From assembly GCF_051014445.1 (NCBI RefSeq), contig NW_027488368.1:22170001-22234000 (forward strand): a DNA stretch of 64,000 nt. The letters run 5' to 3'. Made by a program: the position numbers and the translations under genes. The DNA is from Colletes latitarsis (taxonomy: Eukaryota; Arthropoda; Insecta; Hymenoptera; Colletidae). The notes below the pieces were generated by a model that worked only from the letters and a program-made list of their open reading frames with translations, did not search any database and was not told where the DNA came from. This document shows, one piece after another, positions 24,701 through 37,873 of this stretch; within the stretch, counting starts at the first letter, position 1, and each line of letters starts with the position of its first letter.

Positions 24701-25282
24701 TACCACACTGAAACATTCAAATAAACCTGGTCTTGATAAATATTTTAGAGGATAACGCATGTTAGGTTTGGGTTAGGTCTAGGATTTGCCCTCATCAGGC
24801 TCATACTTTCGCATATTTCTCATACTTCATGGCTAGATCCTGGGCTTTTTCTGGATTGTATCACGTAGTAATGTGGTACCGCACTGAAACAGTCGAATAA
24901 ACCAGGTTTCGATCAATATTTTTGAGGATAACGCATGTTAGGTCTAGGTTAGGCCTGGGATTTTCACTCATCAGACTCATACTTTCGCATTCTTCACATA
25001 CTTGTTGAACGGATCTTGGGTTTTTTCTGGTGTGGATCACGTAATAATGTGGTACCACACTGATACAATCAATTAAACCTGGTCTTGATAAATGCTTTAG
25101 AGGATAACGCATGTTAGGTCTCGGTTAGGTCTAGGATTTGCCCTCATCAGGGTCATACTTTCACAGTTCTAACATACATGTTGACCTGATCGAGGGTTTT
25201 TTCTGCTTTGGATCACGTAGTAAAGTGGTACCACACTGAAACAGTCCACTAAACCTAGTTTGGATCAATATTTTAGAGGATA
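18717..25282 (+). repeat. Block M, copy 2
   Basis: This copy starts with the TTCGGATATATCTC monomer and matches 14,1xx-15,4xx at spacing 4,535. It then matches the 31-38 kb copy at spacings that step from 11,885 to 12,237, 12,413 and 12,590. The steps are 352, 176 and 177 bases and come from the loss here of two monomers (20,391-20,437), one monomer (21,296-21,299) and one monomer plus a single T near 22,893. The match ends at about 25,282, where TAACGCATGTTAGGCCTAGG faces TAATGCATGTTAGG in the other copy. Confidence 0.88.
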
Positions 25283-25614
25283 ACGCATGTTAGGCCTAGG
25301 TTAGGCCTGGGATTTTCACTCATCAGACTCATTCTTTCGCATTCTTCACATACTTGTTGAACGGATCCTGGGTTTTTTCTGGTTTGGATCACGTAGTAAT
25401 GTGGGACCACACTGAAACAATCAATTAAACCTGGTCTAGATAAATATTTTAGATGATAACGCATGTTACGTCTGGGTTAGGTCTAGGATTTGCCCACATC
25501 AGGCTCATACTTTCGCATATTTCTCATACTTCATGGCTAGATCCTGGGCTGTTTCTGGATTGTATCACGTAGTAATGTGGTACCACAATGAAACAGTCAA
25601 TTAAACCTTGTTTC
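25283..25614 (+). repeat. Short link between blocks M and N
   Basis: About two monomers between the blocks, with TTAGGCCTAGG, GGTCTAGATAAATATTTTAG and ATTAAACCTTG variants. The first of these is nearly repeated 529 bases later (three monomers plus 1). The satellite simply continues here; no other element is present. Confidence 0.75.
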
Positions 25615-26061
25615 GATCAATATTTTAGAGGATAACGCATGTTAGGTTTGGGTTAGGTCTAGGATTTGCCCTCATCAGGCTCATACTTTCGCATATTTCT
25701 CATACTTCATGGATAGATCCTGGGCTATTTTCTGGTTCGGATCACATAGTAATGTGGTACCACACTGAAACAGTCGATTAAACCAGGTTTCGATCAATAT
25801 TTTTGAGGATAACGCATGTTAGGCCTAGGTTAGGCCTGGGATTTTCACTCATCAGACTCATTCTTTCGCATTCTTCACATACTTGTTGAACGGATCCTGG
25901 GTTTTTTCTGGTTTGGATCACGTAGTAATGTGGGACCACACTGAAACAATCAATTAAACCTGGTCTAGATAAATATTTTAGATGATAACGCATGTTACGT
26001 CTGGGTTAGGTCTAGGATTTGCCCTCATCAGGCTCATACTTTCGCATATTTCTCATACTTG

Positions 26062-26783
26062 ATGGCTAGATCCTGGGCTTTTTCTGGATTGCATCACGTA
26101 GTAATGAAGTACAACACTGAAACAATCAATTAAACCTGGTTTCCATCAATATCTTAGAGGACAACGCAAGTTAGGTCTGGGATAGGTCTGGGATTTGCCC
26201 TCATGAGACTCATACGTTCGCGTTTTTCACATACTTGTTGAACGGATCCTGGGGTTTTTCTGGTTTGGATAACGTAGTAATGTTGTACCACACTGAAGCA
26301 GTCCATTAAACCTGGTCTTGATAAATATTTTAGATGATAACGCATGTTAGGTCTGGGTTAGGTCTAGGATTTGCCCTCATCAGGCTCATACTTTCGCATA
26401 TTTCTCATACTTCATGGCTAGATCCTGGGCTTTTTCTGGATTGCATCACGTAGTAATGAAGTACAACACTGAAACAATCAATTAAACCTGGTTTCCATCA
26501 ATATCTTAGAGGACAACGCAAGTTAGGTCTGGGATAGGTCTGGGATTTGCCCTCATGAGACTCATACGTTCGCGTTTTTCACATACTTGTTGAACGGATC
26601 CTGGGGTTTTTCTGGTTTGGATAACGTAGTAATGTTGTACCACACTGAAGCAGTCCATTAAACCTGGTCTTGATAAATATTTTAGATGATAACGCATGTT
26701 AGGTCTGGGTTAGGTCTAGGATTTGCCCTCATCAGGCTCATACTTTCGCATATTTCTCATACTTCATGGCTAGATCCTGGGCT
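26062..26783 (+). repeat. Perfect tandem duplication of a dimer (352 bp)
   Basis: Bases 26,062-26,431 and 26,414-26,783 are identical by eye at spacing 352. Each unit contains the TCATGAGACTCATACG variant, ATCCTGGGGTTTTTCTGG, and a second monomer with CTTCATGGCTAGATCC. In the matching place at about 40,060-40,430 the dimer is present only once, so the duplication here is probably younger than the copying of block N. The alternative is loss of one dimer from the other copy. Confidence 0.92.
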
Positions 26784-27314
26784 ATTTCTGGATTGGATCA
26801 CGTAGTAATGTGGTACCACACTGAAACAGTCAATTAAACCTGGTTTCGATCAATATTTTAGAGGACAATGCAAGTTAGGTCTGGGATAGGTCTGGGATCT
26901 GCCCGCATCAGGGTCATACTTTCGCATTTTTCACATACTTGTTGAACATATCCTGGGTTTTTTCTGGTTTGGATCGCGCAGTAATGTGGTACCACACTGA
27001 AGCAGCCCACTAAACCTGGTTTCGATCAATATTTTAGAGGATAACGAAAGTTATGTCTAGGTTAGGCCTGGGACTTGCCCTCATCAGACTCATGCTTTCG
27101 CATTTTTCACATACTTGTTGAACAGATCCTGGGCTATTTTCTGGTTTGGATCACATAGTAATGTGGTACCACACTGAAACAGTCGATTAAACCAGGTTTC
27201 GATCAATATTCTTGAGGATAACGCATGTTAGGTCTAGGTAAGTCCTGGGATTTTCACTCATCAGACTCATTCTTTCGCATTTTTCACATACTTGTTGGAC
27301 AGATCCTGGCTTTT

Positions 27315-28588
27315 TCTGGTTTGGATCGCGCAGTAATGTGGTACCACACTGTAACAGCCCACTAAACCTGGTTTTGATCAATATTTTAGAGGATAACGAA
27401 AGTTATGTCTAGGTTAGGCCTGGGATTTGCCCTCATCAGACTCATACGTTCGCGTTTTTCACATACTTGTTGAACGCATCCTGGGTTTTTTCTGGTTTGG
27501 ATCACGTAGCAATGTGGTACCACACTGAAACATTCAAATAAACCAGGTCTTGATAAATATTTTAGATGATAACGCATGTTAGGTCTGGGATAGGTCTGGG
27601 ATTCGCCCTCATCAGGCTCATACTTTCGCACACTTCACAGACTCGTTTAACAGATCCTGGGTTTTTTCTGGTTTGGTTCAAGTAGTAATGTGGTACCACA
27701 CTGAAACATTCAGTTAAACCTGGTCTTGATCAATATTTTAGAGGATAACGCATATTAGGTTTGGGTTAGGTCTAGGATTTGCCCTCATCAGGCTCATACT
27801 TTCGCATTTTTCGCATACTTGTTGAACAGATCCTGGCTTTTTCTGGTTTGGATCGCGCAGTAATGTGGTACCACACTGAAACAGCCCACTAAACCTGGTT
27901 TCGATCAATATTTTAGAGGATAACGAAAGTTATGTCTAGGTTAGGCCTGGGATTTGCCCTCATCAGACTCATGCTTTCGCATTTTTCACATACTTGTTGA
28001 ACAGATCCTGGGTTTTTTCTGGTATGGATCACGTAGTAATGTGGTACCATACTGAAACATTCAATTAAACCTGGTCTTGATAAATATTTTAGAGGATATC
28101 GCATGTTAGGTCTGGGTTAGGTCTAGGATTTGCCCTCATCAGGCTCATACTTTCGCATATTTCTCATACTTCATGGCTAGATCCTGGGCTTTTTCTGGAT
28201 TGCATCACGTAGTAATGAAGTACAACACTGAAACAGTCAATTAAACCTGGTTTCGATAAATATTTTACAGAATAATTCATGTTAGGTCTAGGTTAGGCCT
28301 GGGATTTGCCCCCATCAGCGTCATACTTTCGCAGTTCTAACATACGTGTTGACATGATCGAGGGTTTTTTCTGCTTTGGATCACGTAGTAAAGTGGTACC
28401 ACACTGAAACAGTACACTAAACCTGGTTTCGATCAATATTTTAGAGGATAACGAAAGTTATGTCTAGGTTAGGCCTGGGATTTGCCCTCATCAGACTCAT
28501 GCTTTCGCATTTTTCACATACTTGTTGAACAGATCCTGGGTTGTTTCTGATATGGATCACGTAGTAATGTGGTACCATACTGAAACAT
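27315..28588 (+). repeat. 14-monomer higher-order repeat, first copy in block N
   Basis: Seven monomers that recur at 29,780-31,053 (spacing 2,465, 14 monomers plus 1), and at 40,96x onward and 43,6xx onward in the second N block (spacing 2,464 between them). All four copies share the GATCGCGCAGTAATG, TAACGAAAGTTATG and AACGCATCCTGGG (or CATCCTGGG) variants. The 14-monomer spacing was therefore in place before block N was copied. Confidence 0.85.
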
Positions 28589-29779
28589 TCAAATAAACCT
28601 GGTCTTGATAAATATTTTAGAGGATAACGCATGTTAGGTTTGGGTTAGGTCTAGGATTTGCCCACATCAGGCTCATACTTTCGCATATTTCTCATACTTC
28701 ATGGCTAGATCGTCGGCTGTTTCTGGATTGTATCACGTAGTAATGTGGTACCACGCTGAAACAGTCCATTAAACCTGGTTTCGATCAATATTTTAGAGGA
28801 TAACGCAAGTTAGGTCTGGGATAGGTCTGGGATTCGCCCTCATCAGACTCATACGTTCGCGTTTTTCACGTACTTGTTGAACGGATCCTGGGTTTTTTTC
28901 TGGTATGGTTCACGTAGTAATGTGATACCACACTGAAACAATCAATTAAACCAGGTCTTGATAAATATTTTAGATGATAACGCATGTTAGGTCTGGGTTA
29001 GGTCTAGGATTTGCCCTCATCAGGCTCATACTTTCGCATATTTCTCATACTTCATGGCTAGATCCTGGGCTGTTTCTGGATTGTATCACGTAGTAATGTG
29101 GTACCACGCTGGAACAATCAATTAAACCTGGTTTCGATCAATATTTGAGAGGATAACGCAAGTTAGGTCTGGGATAGGTCTGGGATTCGCCCTCATCAGG
29201 CTCATACTTTCGCGTTTTTCTCATACTTGTTGAACTGATCCTGGGTTTTTTCTGGTTTGGATCACGTAGCAATGTGGTACCACACTGAAACAGTCGATTA
29301 AACCTGGTTTCGATCATTATTTTAGAGGACAACGCAAGTTTGGTCTGGGATAGGGCTGGGATTTGCCCTCATCAGGCTCATACTTTCGCGTTTTTCACAT
29401 ACTTGTTGAACAGATCCTGGGTTTTTTCTGGTTTGAGTCACGTAGTAATGTGGTACCACACTGAAACAGTCCACTAAACCTGGTTTGGATCAATTGTTTA
29501 GAGGATAACGCATGTTAGGTCTAGGTTAGCCCTGGGATTTTCACTCATCAGACTCATACTTTCGCATTCTTCTCATACTTGTTGAACTGTTCCTGTGTTT
29601 TATCTGGTTTGGTTCACGTAGTAATGTGGTACCACACTGAAACAGTCGATTAAACCTGGTTTCGATCAATATCTTAGAGGATAACGCAAGTTAAGTCTGC
29701 GATTGGTCTGGGATTTGACCTCATCAGACTCATGCTTTCGCATTTTTCACATACTTGTTGAACAGATCCTGGGCTATTT

Positions 29780-31053
29780 TCTGGTTTGGATCGCGCAGTA
29801 ATGTGGTACCACACTGTAACAGCCCACTAAACCTGGTTTTGATCAATATTTTAGAGGATAACGAAAGTTATGTCTAGGTTAGGCCTGGGATTTGCCCTCA
29901 TCAGACTCATACGTTCGCGTTTTTCACATACTTGTTGAACGCATCCTGGGTTTTTTCTGGTTTGGATCACGTAGCAATGTGGTACCACACTGAAACATTC
30001 AAATAAACCAGGTCTTGATAAATATTTTAGATGATAACGCATGTTAGGTCTGGGATAGGTCTGGGATTCGCCCTCATCAGGCTCATACTTTCGCACACTT
30101 CACAGACTCGTTTAACAGATCCTGGGTTTTTTCTGGTTTGGTTCAAGTAGTAATGTGGTACCACACTGAAACATTCAGTTAAACCTGGTCTTGATCAATA
30201 TTTTAGAGGATAACGCATATTAGGTTTGGGTTAGGTCTAGGATTTGCCCTCATCAGGCTCATACTTTCGCATTTTTCGCATACTTGTTGAACAGATCCTG
30301 GCTTTTTCTGGTTTGGATCGCGCAGTAATGTGGTACCACACTGAAACAGCCCACTAAACCTGGTTTCGATCAATATTTTAGAGGATAACGAAAGTTATGT
30401 CTAGGTTAGGCCTGGGATTTGCCCTCATCAGACTCATGCTTTCGCATTTTTCACATACTTGTTGAACAGATCCTGGTTTTTTTCTGGTATGGATCACGTA
30501 GTAATGTGGTACCATACTGAAACATTCAATTAAACCTGGTCTTGATAAATATTTTAGAGGATATCGCATGTTAGGTCTGGGTTAGGTCTAGGATTTGCCC
30601 TCATCAGGCTCATACTTTCGCATATTTCTCATACTTCATGGCTAGATCCTGGGCTTTTTCTGGATTGCATCACGTAGTAATGAAGTACAACACTGAAACA
30701 GTCAATTAAACCTGGTTTCGATAAATATTTTACAGAATAATTCATGTTAGGTCTAGGTTAGGCCTGGGATTTGCCCTCATCAGCGTCATACTTTCGCAGT
30801 TCTAACATACGTGTTGACATGATCGAGGGTTTTTTCTGCTTTGGATCACGTAGTAAAGTGGTACCACACTGAAACAGTACACTAAACCTGGTTTCGATCA
30901 ATATTTTAGAGGATAACGAAAGTTATGTCTAGGTTAGGCCTGGGATTTGCCCTCATCAGACTCATGCTTTCGCATTTTTCACATACTTGTTGAACAGATC
31001 CTGGGTTGTTTCTGATATGGATCACGTAGTAATGTGGTACCATACTGAAACAT
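29780..31053 (+). repeat. 14-monomer higher-order repeat, second copy in block N
   Basis: Partner of the segment at 27,315-28,588. Small differences include CCTGGTTTTTTTCTGG near 30,475 (G to T next to the T tract) and TCAGTTAAACC at the right end, where the sequence switches into block M. Confidence 0.85.
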
Positions 31054-34000
31054 TCAGTTAAACCTGGTCTTGATAAATATCTTAGAGGATAACGCATGTT
31101 AGGTCTGAGTTAGGTCTAGGATTTGCTCTCGTCAGGCTCATACTTTCGCATATTTCTCATACCTCATGGCTAGATCCTGGGCTATTTCAATTAAACCTGG
31201 TTTCGATCAATATTTTAGAGGATAACGCAACTTAGGTCTGGTATATGTCTGGGATTTGCCCTCATCAGGCTCATACTTTCGCGATTTTCACATACTTGTT
31301 GAACAGATCCTGGGTTTTTTTCTGGTTTGGATCAAGTAGTAGTGTGGTACCATACTGAAACTGTCCATTAAACCTGGTCTCGATGAATATTTTTGAGGAT
31401 AACGCATGTTAGGTCTAGGTTAGGCCGAGGATTTTCACTCATCAGACTCATACTTTCGCATTCTTCACATACTTGTTGAACGGATCCTGGGTTTCTTCTG
31501 GTTTGGATCAGGTAGTAATGTGGGACCACACTAAAACAGTCAATTAAACCTGGTTTCGATCAATATTTTAGAGGATAACGCAAGTTAGGTCTGGGATAGG
31601 TCTGGGATTCGCCCTCATCAGGCTCATACTTTCGCGTTTTTCACATACTTGTTGAACTGATCCTGGGTTTTTTCTGGTTTGGATCACGTAGTAATGTTGT
31701 ACCACACTGAAGCAGTCCATTAAACCTGGTTTGGATCAATATTTTAGAGGATAACGCATGTTAGGTTTGGGTTAGGTCTAGGATTTGCCCTCGTCAGGCT
31801 CATACTTTCGCATATTTCTCATACTTCATGGCTAGATCCTGGACTGTTTCAGGATTGTATCACGTAGTAATGTGGTACCACGCTGAAACAGTCTATTAAA
31901 CCTGGTTTCAATCAATATTTTTGAGGATAACGCATGTTAGGTCTAGGTAAGGCCTGGGATTTTCACTCATCAGACTCATTCTTTCGCATTCTTCACATAC
32001 CTGTTGAACGGATCCTGGGTTTTTTCTGGTTTGGATCACGTAGTAATGTGGGACCACACTGAACCAATCAATTAAACCTGGTCTTGATAAATATTTTAGA
32101 GGATAACGCATGTTAGGTCTGGGTTAGGTCTAGGATTTGCCCTCATCAGGCTCATACTTTCGCATATTTCTCATACTTCATGGCTAGATCCTTGGCTGTT
32201 TCTGGATTGGATCACGTAGTAATGTGGTACCACACTGAAACAGTCAATTAAACCTGGTTTCGGTCAATATTTTAGAGGACAATGCAAGTTAGGTCTGGGA
32301 TAGGTCTGGGATTTGCCCACATCAGGGTCATACTTTCGCATTTTTCACATACTTGTTGAACAGATCCTGGGTATTTTCTGGTATGGATCACGTAGTAATG
32401 TGGTACTATACTGAAACATTCAGTTAAACCTGGTCTTGATAAATATTTTAGAGGATAACGCATGTTAGGTCTGGGTTAGGTCTAGGATTTGCCCACATCA
32501 GGCTCATACTTTCGCATATTTCTCATACTTCATGGCTAGATCCTGTGCTGTTTCTGGATTGTATCACGTAGTAATGTGGTACCACGCTGAAACAGTCAAT
32601 TAAACCTGGTATCGATCAATATTTTAGAGGACAATGCAAGTTAGGTCTGGGATAGGTCTGGGATTTGCCCACATCTGCGTCATACTTTCGCATTTTTCAC
32701 ATACTTGTTGAACAGATCCTGGGTTTTTTCTGGTTTGGATCGCGCAGTAATGTGGTACCACACTGAAACAGCCCACTAAACCTGGTTTCGATCAATATTT
32801 TAGAGGATAACGAAAGGTATGTCTAGGTTAGGCCTGGGATTTGCCCTCATCAGACTCATGCTTTCGCATTTTTCACATACTTGTTGAACAGATCCTGGGT
32901 TTTTTCTGGTATGGATCACGTAGTAATGTGGGACCACACTGGAACATTCAGTTAAACCTGGTCTTGATAAATATTTTAGAGGATAACGCATGTTAGGTCT
33001 GAGTTAGGTCTAGGATTTGCTCTCGTCAGGCTCATACTTTCGCATATTTCTCATACCTCATGGCTAGATCCTGGGCTATTTCAATTAAACCTGGTTTCGA
33101 TCAATATTTTAGAGGATAACGCAAGTTAGGTCTGGTATAGGTCTGGGATTTGCCCTCATCAGGCTCATACTTTCGCGATTTTCACATACTTGTTGAACAG
33201 ATCCTGGGTTTTTTTCTGGTTTGGATCACGTAGTAGTGTGGTACCATACTGAAACTGTCCATTAAACCTGGTCTCGATGAATATTTTTGAGGATAACGCA
33301 TGTTAGGTCTAGGTTAGGCCGAGGATTTTCACTCATCAGACTCATACTTTCGCATTCTTCACATACTTGTTGAACGGATCCTGGGTTTCTTCTTGTTTGG
33401 ATCAGGTAGTAATGTGGGACCACACTAAAACAGTCAATTAAACCTGGTTTCGATCAATATTTTAGAGGATAACGCAAGTTAGGTCTGGGATAGGTCTGGG
33501 ATTCGCCCTCATCAGGCTCATACTTTCGCGTTTTTCACATACTTGTTGAACTGATCCTGGGTTTTTTCTGGTTTGGATCACGTAGTAATGTTGTACCACA
33601 CTGAAGCAGTCCATTAAACCTGGTTTGGATCAATATTTTAGAGGATAACGCATGTTAGGTTTGGGTTAGGTCTAGGATTTGCCCTCGTCAGGCTCATACT
33701 TTCGCATATTTCTCATACTTCATGGCTAGATCCTGCGCTGTTTCAGGATTGTATCACGTAGTAATGTGGTACCACGCTGAAACAGTCTATTAAACCTGGT
33801 TTCAATCAATATTTTTGAGGATAACGCATGTTAGGTCTAGGTAACGCCAGGGATTTTCACTCATCAGACTCATTCTTTCGCATTCTTCACATACCTGTTG
33901 AACGGATCCTGGGTTCTTTCTGGTTTGGATCACGTAGTAATGTGGGACCACGCTGAACCAATCAATTAAACCTGGTCTTGATAAATATTTTAGAGGATAA

Positions 34001-37000
34001 CGCATGTTAGGTCTGGGTTAGGTCTAGGATTTGCCCTCATCAGGCTCATACTTTCGCATATTTCTCATACTTCATGGCTAGATCCTTGGCTGTGTCTGGA
34101 TTGGATCACGTAGTAATGTGGTACCACACTGAAACAGTCGATTAAACCAGTTTTCGATCAATATTTTTGAGGATAACGCATGTTAGGTCTGGGTTAGGTC
34201 TAGGATTTGCTCTCGTCAGGCTCATACTTTCGCATATTTCTCATACCTCATGGCTAGATCCTGGGCTATTTCTGGATTGGATCACGTAGTAATGTGGTAC
34301 AACACTGAAACAGTCAATTAAACCTGGTTTCCATCAATATCTTAGAGGACAACGCAAGTTAGGTCTGGGATAGGTCTGGGATTTGCCCTCATCAGACTCA
34401 TACGTTCGCGTTTTTCACATACTTGTTGAACGGATCCTGGGTTTTTTCTGGTTTGGATAACGTAGTAATGTTGTACCACACTGAAGCAGTCCATTAAACC
34501 TGGTTTGGATCAATATTTTAGAGGATAATGCATGTTAGGTCTAGGTTAGCCCTGAGATTTTCACTCATCAGACTCATACTTTCGCATTCTTCAGATACCT
34601 GTTGGACGGATCCTGGGTTTTTTCTGGTATGGTTCACGTAGTAATGTGGTACCACACTGAAACAATCAATTAAACCTGGTCTTGATAAATATTTTAGAGG
34701 ATAACACATGTTAGGTCTGGGTTAGGCCTGGGATTTGCCCTCATCAGGGTCATACTTTCGCAGTTCTAACATACATGTTGACATGATCGAGGGATTTTTC
34801 TGCTTTGGATCACGTAGTAAAGTGGTACCACACTGAAACAGACCACTAAACCTGGTTTGGATCAATATTTTAGAGGATAATGCAAGTTAGGTTTAGGTTA
34901 GCCCTGAGATTTTCACTCATCAGACTCATACTTTCGCATTTTTCACATACTTGTTGAACAGATCCTGGGTTTTTTCTGGTTTGGATCGCGCAGTAATGTG
35001 GTACCACACTGAAACAGCCCTCTAAACCTGGTTTCGATCAATATTTTAGAGGATAACGAAAGTTATGTCTAGGTTAGGCCTGGGATTTGCCCTCATCAGA
35101 CTCATGCTTTCGCATTTTTCACATACTTGTTGAACAGATCCTGGGTTTTTTCTGGTATGGATCACGTAGTAATGTGGGACCACACTGAAACATTCAGTTA
35201 AACCTGGTCTTGATAAATATTTTTGAGGATAACGCATGTTAGGTCTGGGATAGGTCTGGGATTTGCCCTCATCAGACTCATACTTTCGCACACTTCACAT
35301 ACTCGTTGAACAGATCCTGGGTTATTTTCTGGTTTGGATCACATAGTAATGAGGTACCACACTCAAACAGTCGATTAAACCAGGTTTCGATCAATATTTT
35401 TGAGGATAACGCATGTTAGGTCTAGGTTAGGCCTGGGATTTTCACTCATCAGACTCATACTCTCGCATACTTCTCATACTTGTTGAACGGATCCTGGGCT
35501 ATTTCTGGATTGGATCACGTAGTAATGTGGTACCACACTGAAACAGTCAATTAAACCTGGTTTTGATGAATATTTTAGAGAATAATTCATGTTAGGTCTA
35601 GGTTAGGTCTAGGATTTGCTCTCATCAGGCTCATTCTTTCGCATATTTCTCATACTTGATGGCTAGATCCTGGGCTTTCTCTGGATTGCATCACGTAGTA
35701 ATGAAGTACAACACTGAAACACTCAATTAAACCTGGTTTCGATCAATATTATTGTGGATAACGCATGTTAGGTCTAGGTTAGGCCTGGGATTTACTCTCA
35801 TCAGGGTCATACTTTCGCAGTTTTAACATACATGTTGACCTGATCGAGGGTTTTTTCTGCTTTGGATCACGTAGTAATGTGGTACCACACTGAAACATTC
35901 AAATATACCTGGTCTTGATAAATGTTTTAGAGGATAACGCATGTTAGTTCTGGGTTAGGTCTAGGATTTGCCCTCATCAGGCTCACACTTTCGCATATTT
36001 CTCATACTTCATGGCTGGATCCTGGGCTATTACTGTTTTGGATCACGTAGTAATGTGGTACCACACTGAAACAGTCAATTAAACCTGGTTTCGATCAATA
36101 TTTTAGAGAATAATTCATGTTAGGTCTGGGTTAGGTCTGGGATTTGCTCTCATCAGGCTCATTCTTTCGCATATTTCTCGTACCTGATGGCTAGATCCTG
36201 GGCTTTTTCTGGATTGCATCACGTAGTAATGAAGTACAACACTGAAACAGTAAATTAAACCTGGTTTCGATAAATATTTTAGAGAATAATTCATGTTAGG
36301 TCTAGGTTAGGTCTGGGATTTGCTCTCATCAGGTTCATACTGTCGCAGTTTTAACTTACTTGTTGAACGGATCCTGGGTTTTTTCTGGTTTGGTTCACGT
36401 AGTAATGTGGTACCACACTGAAACATTCAATTAAACCTGGTCTTGATAAATATTTTAGAGGACAACGCATGTTAGGTTTGGGTTAGATCTAGGATTTGCC
36501 CTCATCAGGCTCACACTTTCGCATATTTCTCATACTTCATGGCTAGATCCTGGGCTGTTTCTGGATTGTATCACATAGTAATGTGGTACCACGCTGAAAC
36601 AGTCGATTCAACCTGGTTTCGATCAATATTTTAGAGGATAACGCAAGTTAAGTCTGGGAAAGGTCTGGGATTTGCCCTCATCAGGCTCATACTTTCGCAT
36701 ATTTCTCATACTTCATGGCTAGATCCTGGGCTTTTTCTGGATTGCATCACGTAGTAATGAAGAACAACACTGAAACAGTCAATTAAACCTGGTTTCCATC
36801 AATATTTTAGAGGACAACGCATGTTAGGTCTAGGTTAGGCCTGGGATTTGCTCTCATCAGGCACATTCTTTCGCATATTTCTCAAACTTGATGGCTAGAT
36901 CCTGGGCTTTTTCTGGATTGCATCACGTAGTAATGTGGTACCACACTGAAACTTTCAATTAAACCAGGTCTTGATAAATATTTTAGAGGCTAACGCATGT

Positions 37001-37873
37001 TAGGTCTGGGTTAGGTCTAGGATTTGCCCCCATCAGGCTCATACTTTCGCATATTTCTCATACTTCATGGCTAGATCCTGGGCTTTTTCTGGATTGCCTC
37101 ACGTAGTAAAGTGGTACCACACTGAAACATTCAATTAAACCTGGTTTCGATCAATATTTTAGAGGATAACGCACGTTAGGTCTGGGATAGGTCTGGGATT
37201 CGCCCTCATCAGGCTCATACTTTCGCGTTTTTCACATACTTGTTGAAATGATCCTGGGTTTTTTCTGGTTTGGATCACGTAGTAATGTGGTACCACACTG
37301 AAACATTCAAATAAACCTGGTCTTGATAAATATTTTAGAGGATAACGCATGTTAGGTTTGGGTTAGGTCTAGGATTTGCCCTCATCAGGCTCATACTTTC
37401 GCATATTTCTCATACTTCATGGCTAGATCCTGGGCTTTTTCTGGATTGTATCACGTAGTAATGTGGTACCGCACTGAAACAGTCGAATAAACCAGGTTTC
37501 GATCAATATTTTTGAGGATAACGCATGTTAGGTCTAGGTTAGGCCTGGGATTTTCACTCATCAGACTCATACTTTCGCATTCTTCACATACTTGTTGAAC
37601 GGATCTTGGGTTTTTTCTGGTGTGGATCACGTAATAATGTGGTACCACACTGATACAATCAATTAAACCTGGTCTTGATAAATGCTTTAGAGGATAACGC
37701 ATGTTAGGTCTCGGTTAGGTCTAGGATTTGCCCTCATCAGGGTCATACTTTCACAGTTCTAACATACATGTTGACCTGATCGAGGGTTTTTTCTGCTTTG
37801 GATCACGTAGTAAAGTGGTACCACACTGAAACAGTCCACTAAACCTAGTTTGGATCAATATTTTAGAGGATAA
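31054..37873 (+). repeat. Block M, copy 3 (longest)
   Basis: About 39 monomers. It holds monomers lost from the 19-25 kb copy, so it is the fullest version of the block. It matches 13,140-18,716 without any length change over 31,454-37,030, and continues with the GTGGTACCGCACTG unit and the ATAAATGCTTTAGAGG unit shared with 24.5-25.28 kb. It carries two of the 43 bp-deleted monomers (31,188/31,189 and 33,082/33,083). Confidence 0.88.

Larger units (their letters stand above)
25615..31053 (+). repeat. Block N, copy 1
   Basis: About 31 monomers matched to 39,614-44,699. The spacing is 13,999 up to about 26,400, then 13,647 after the extra dimer at 26.1-26.8 kb, then 13,823 after one monomer is missing here near 28,836-28,846, then 13,646 after one is missing in the other copy. 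Diagnostic variants are TAGATGATAACGCATG, AACGCATCCTGGG, CACTTCACAGACTCG and TTACAGAATAATTCATG. The block joins block M at about 31,054, where ATTCAGTTAAACC replaces ATTCAAATAAACC. Confidence 0.87.
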
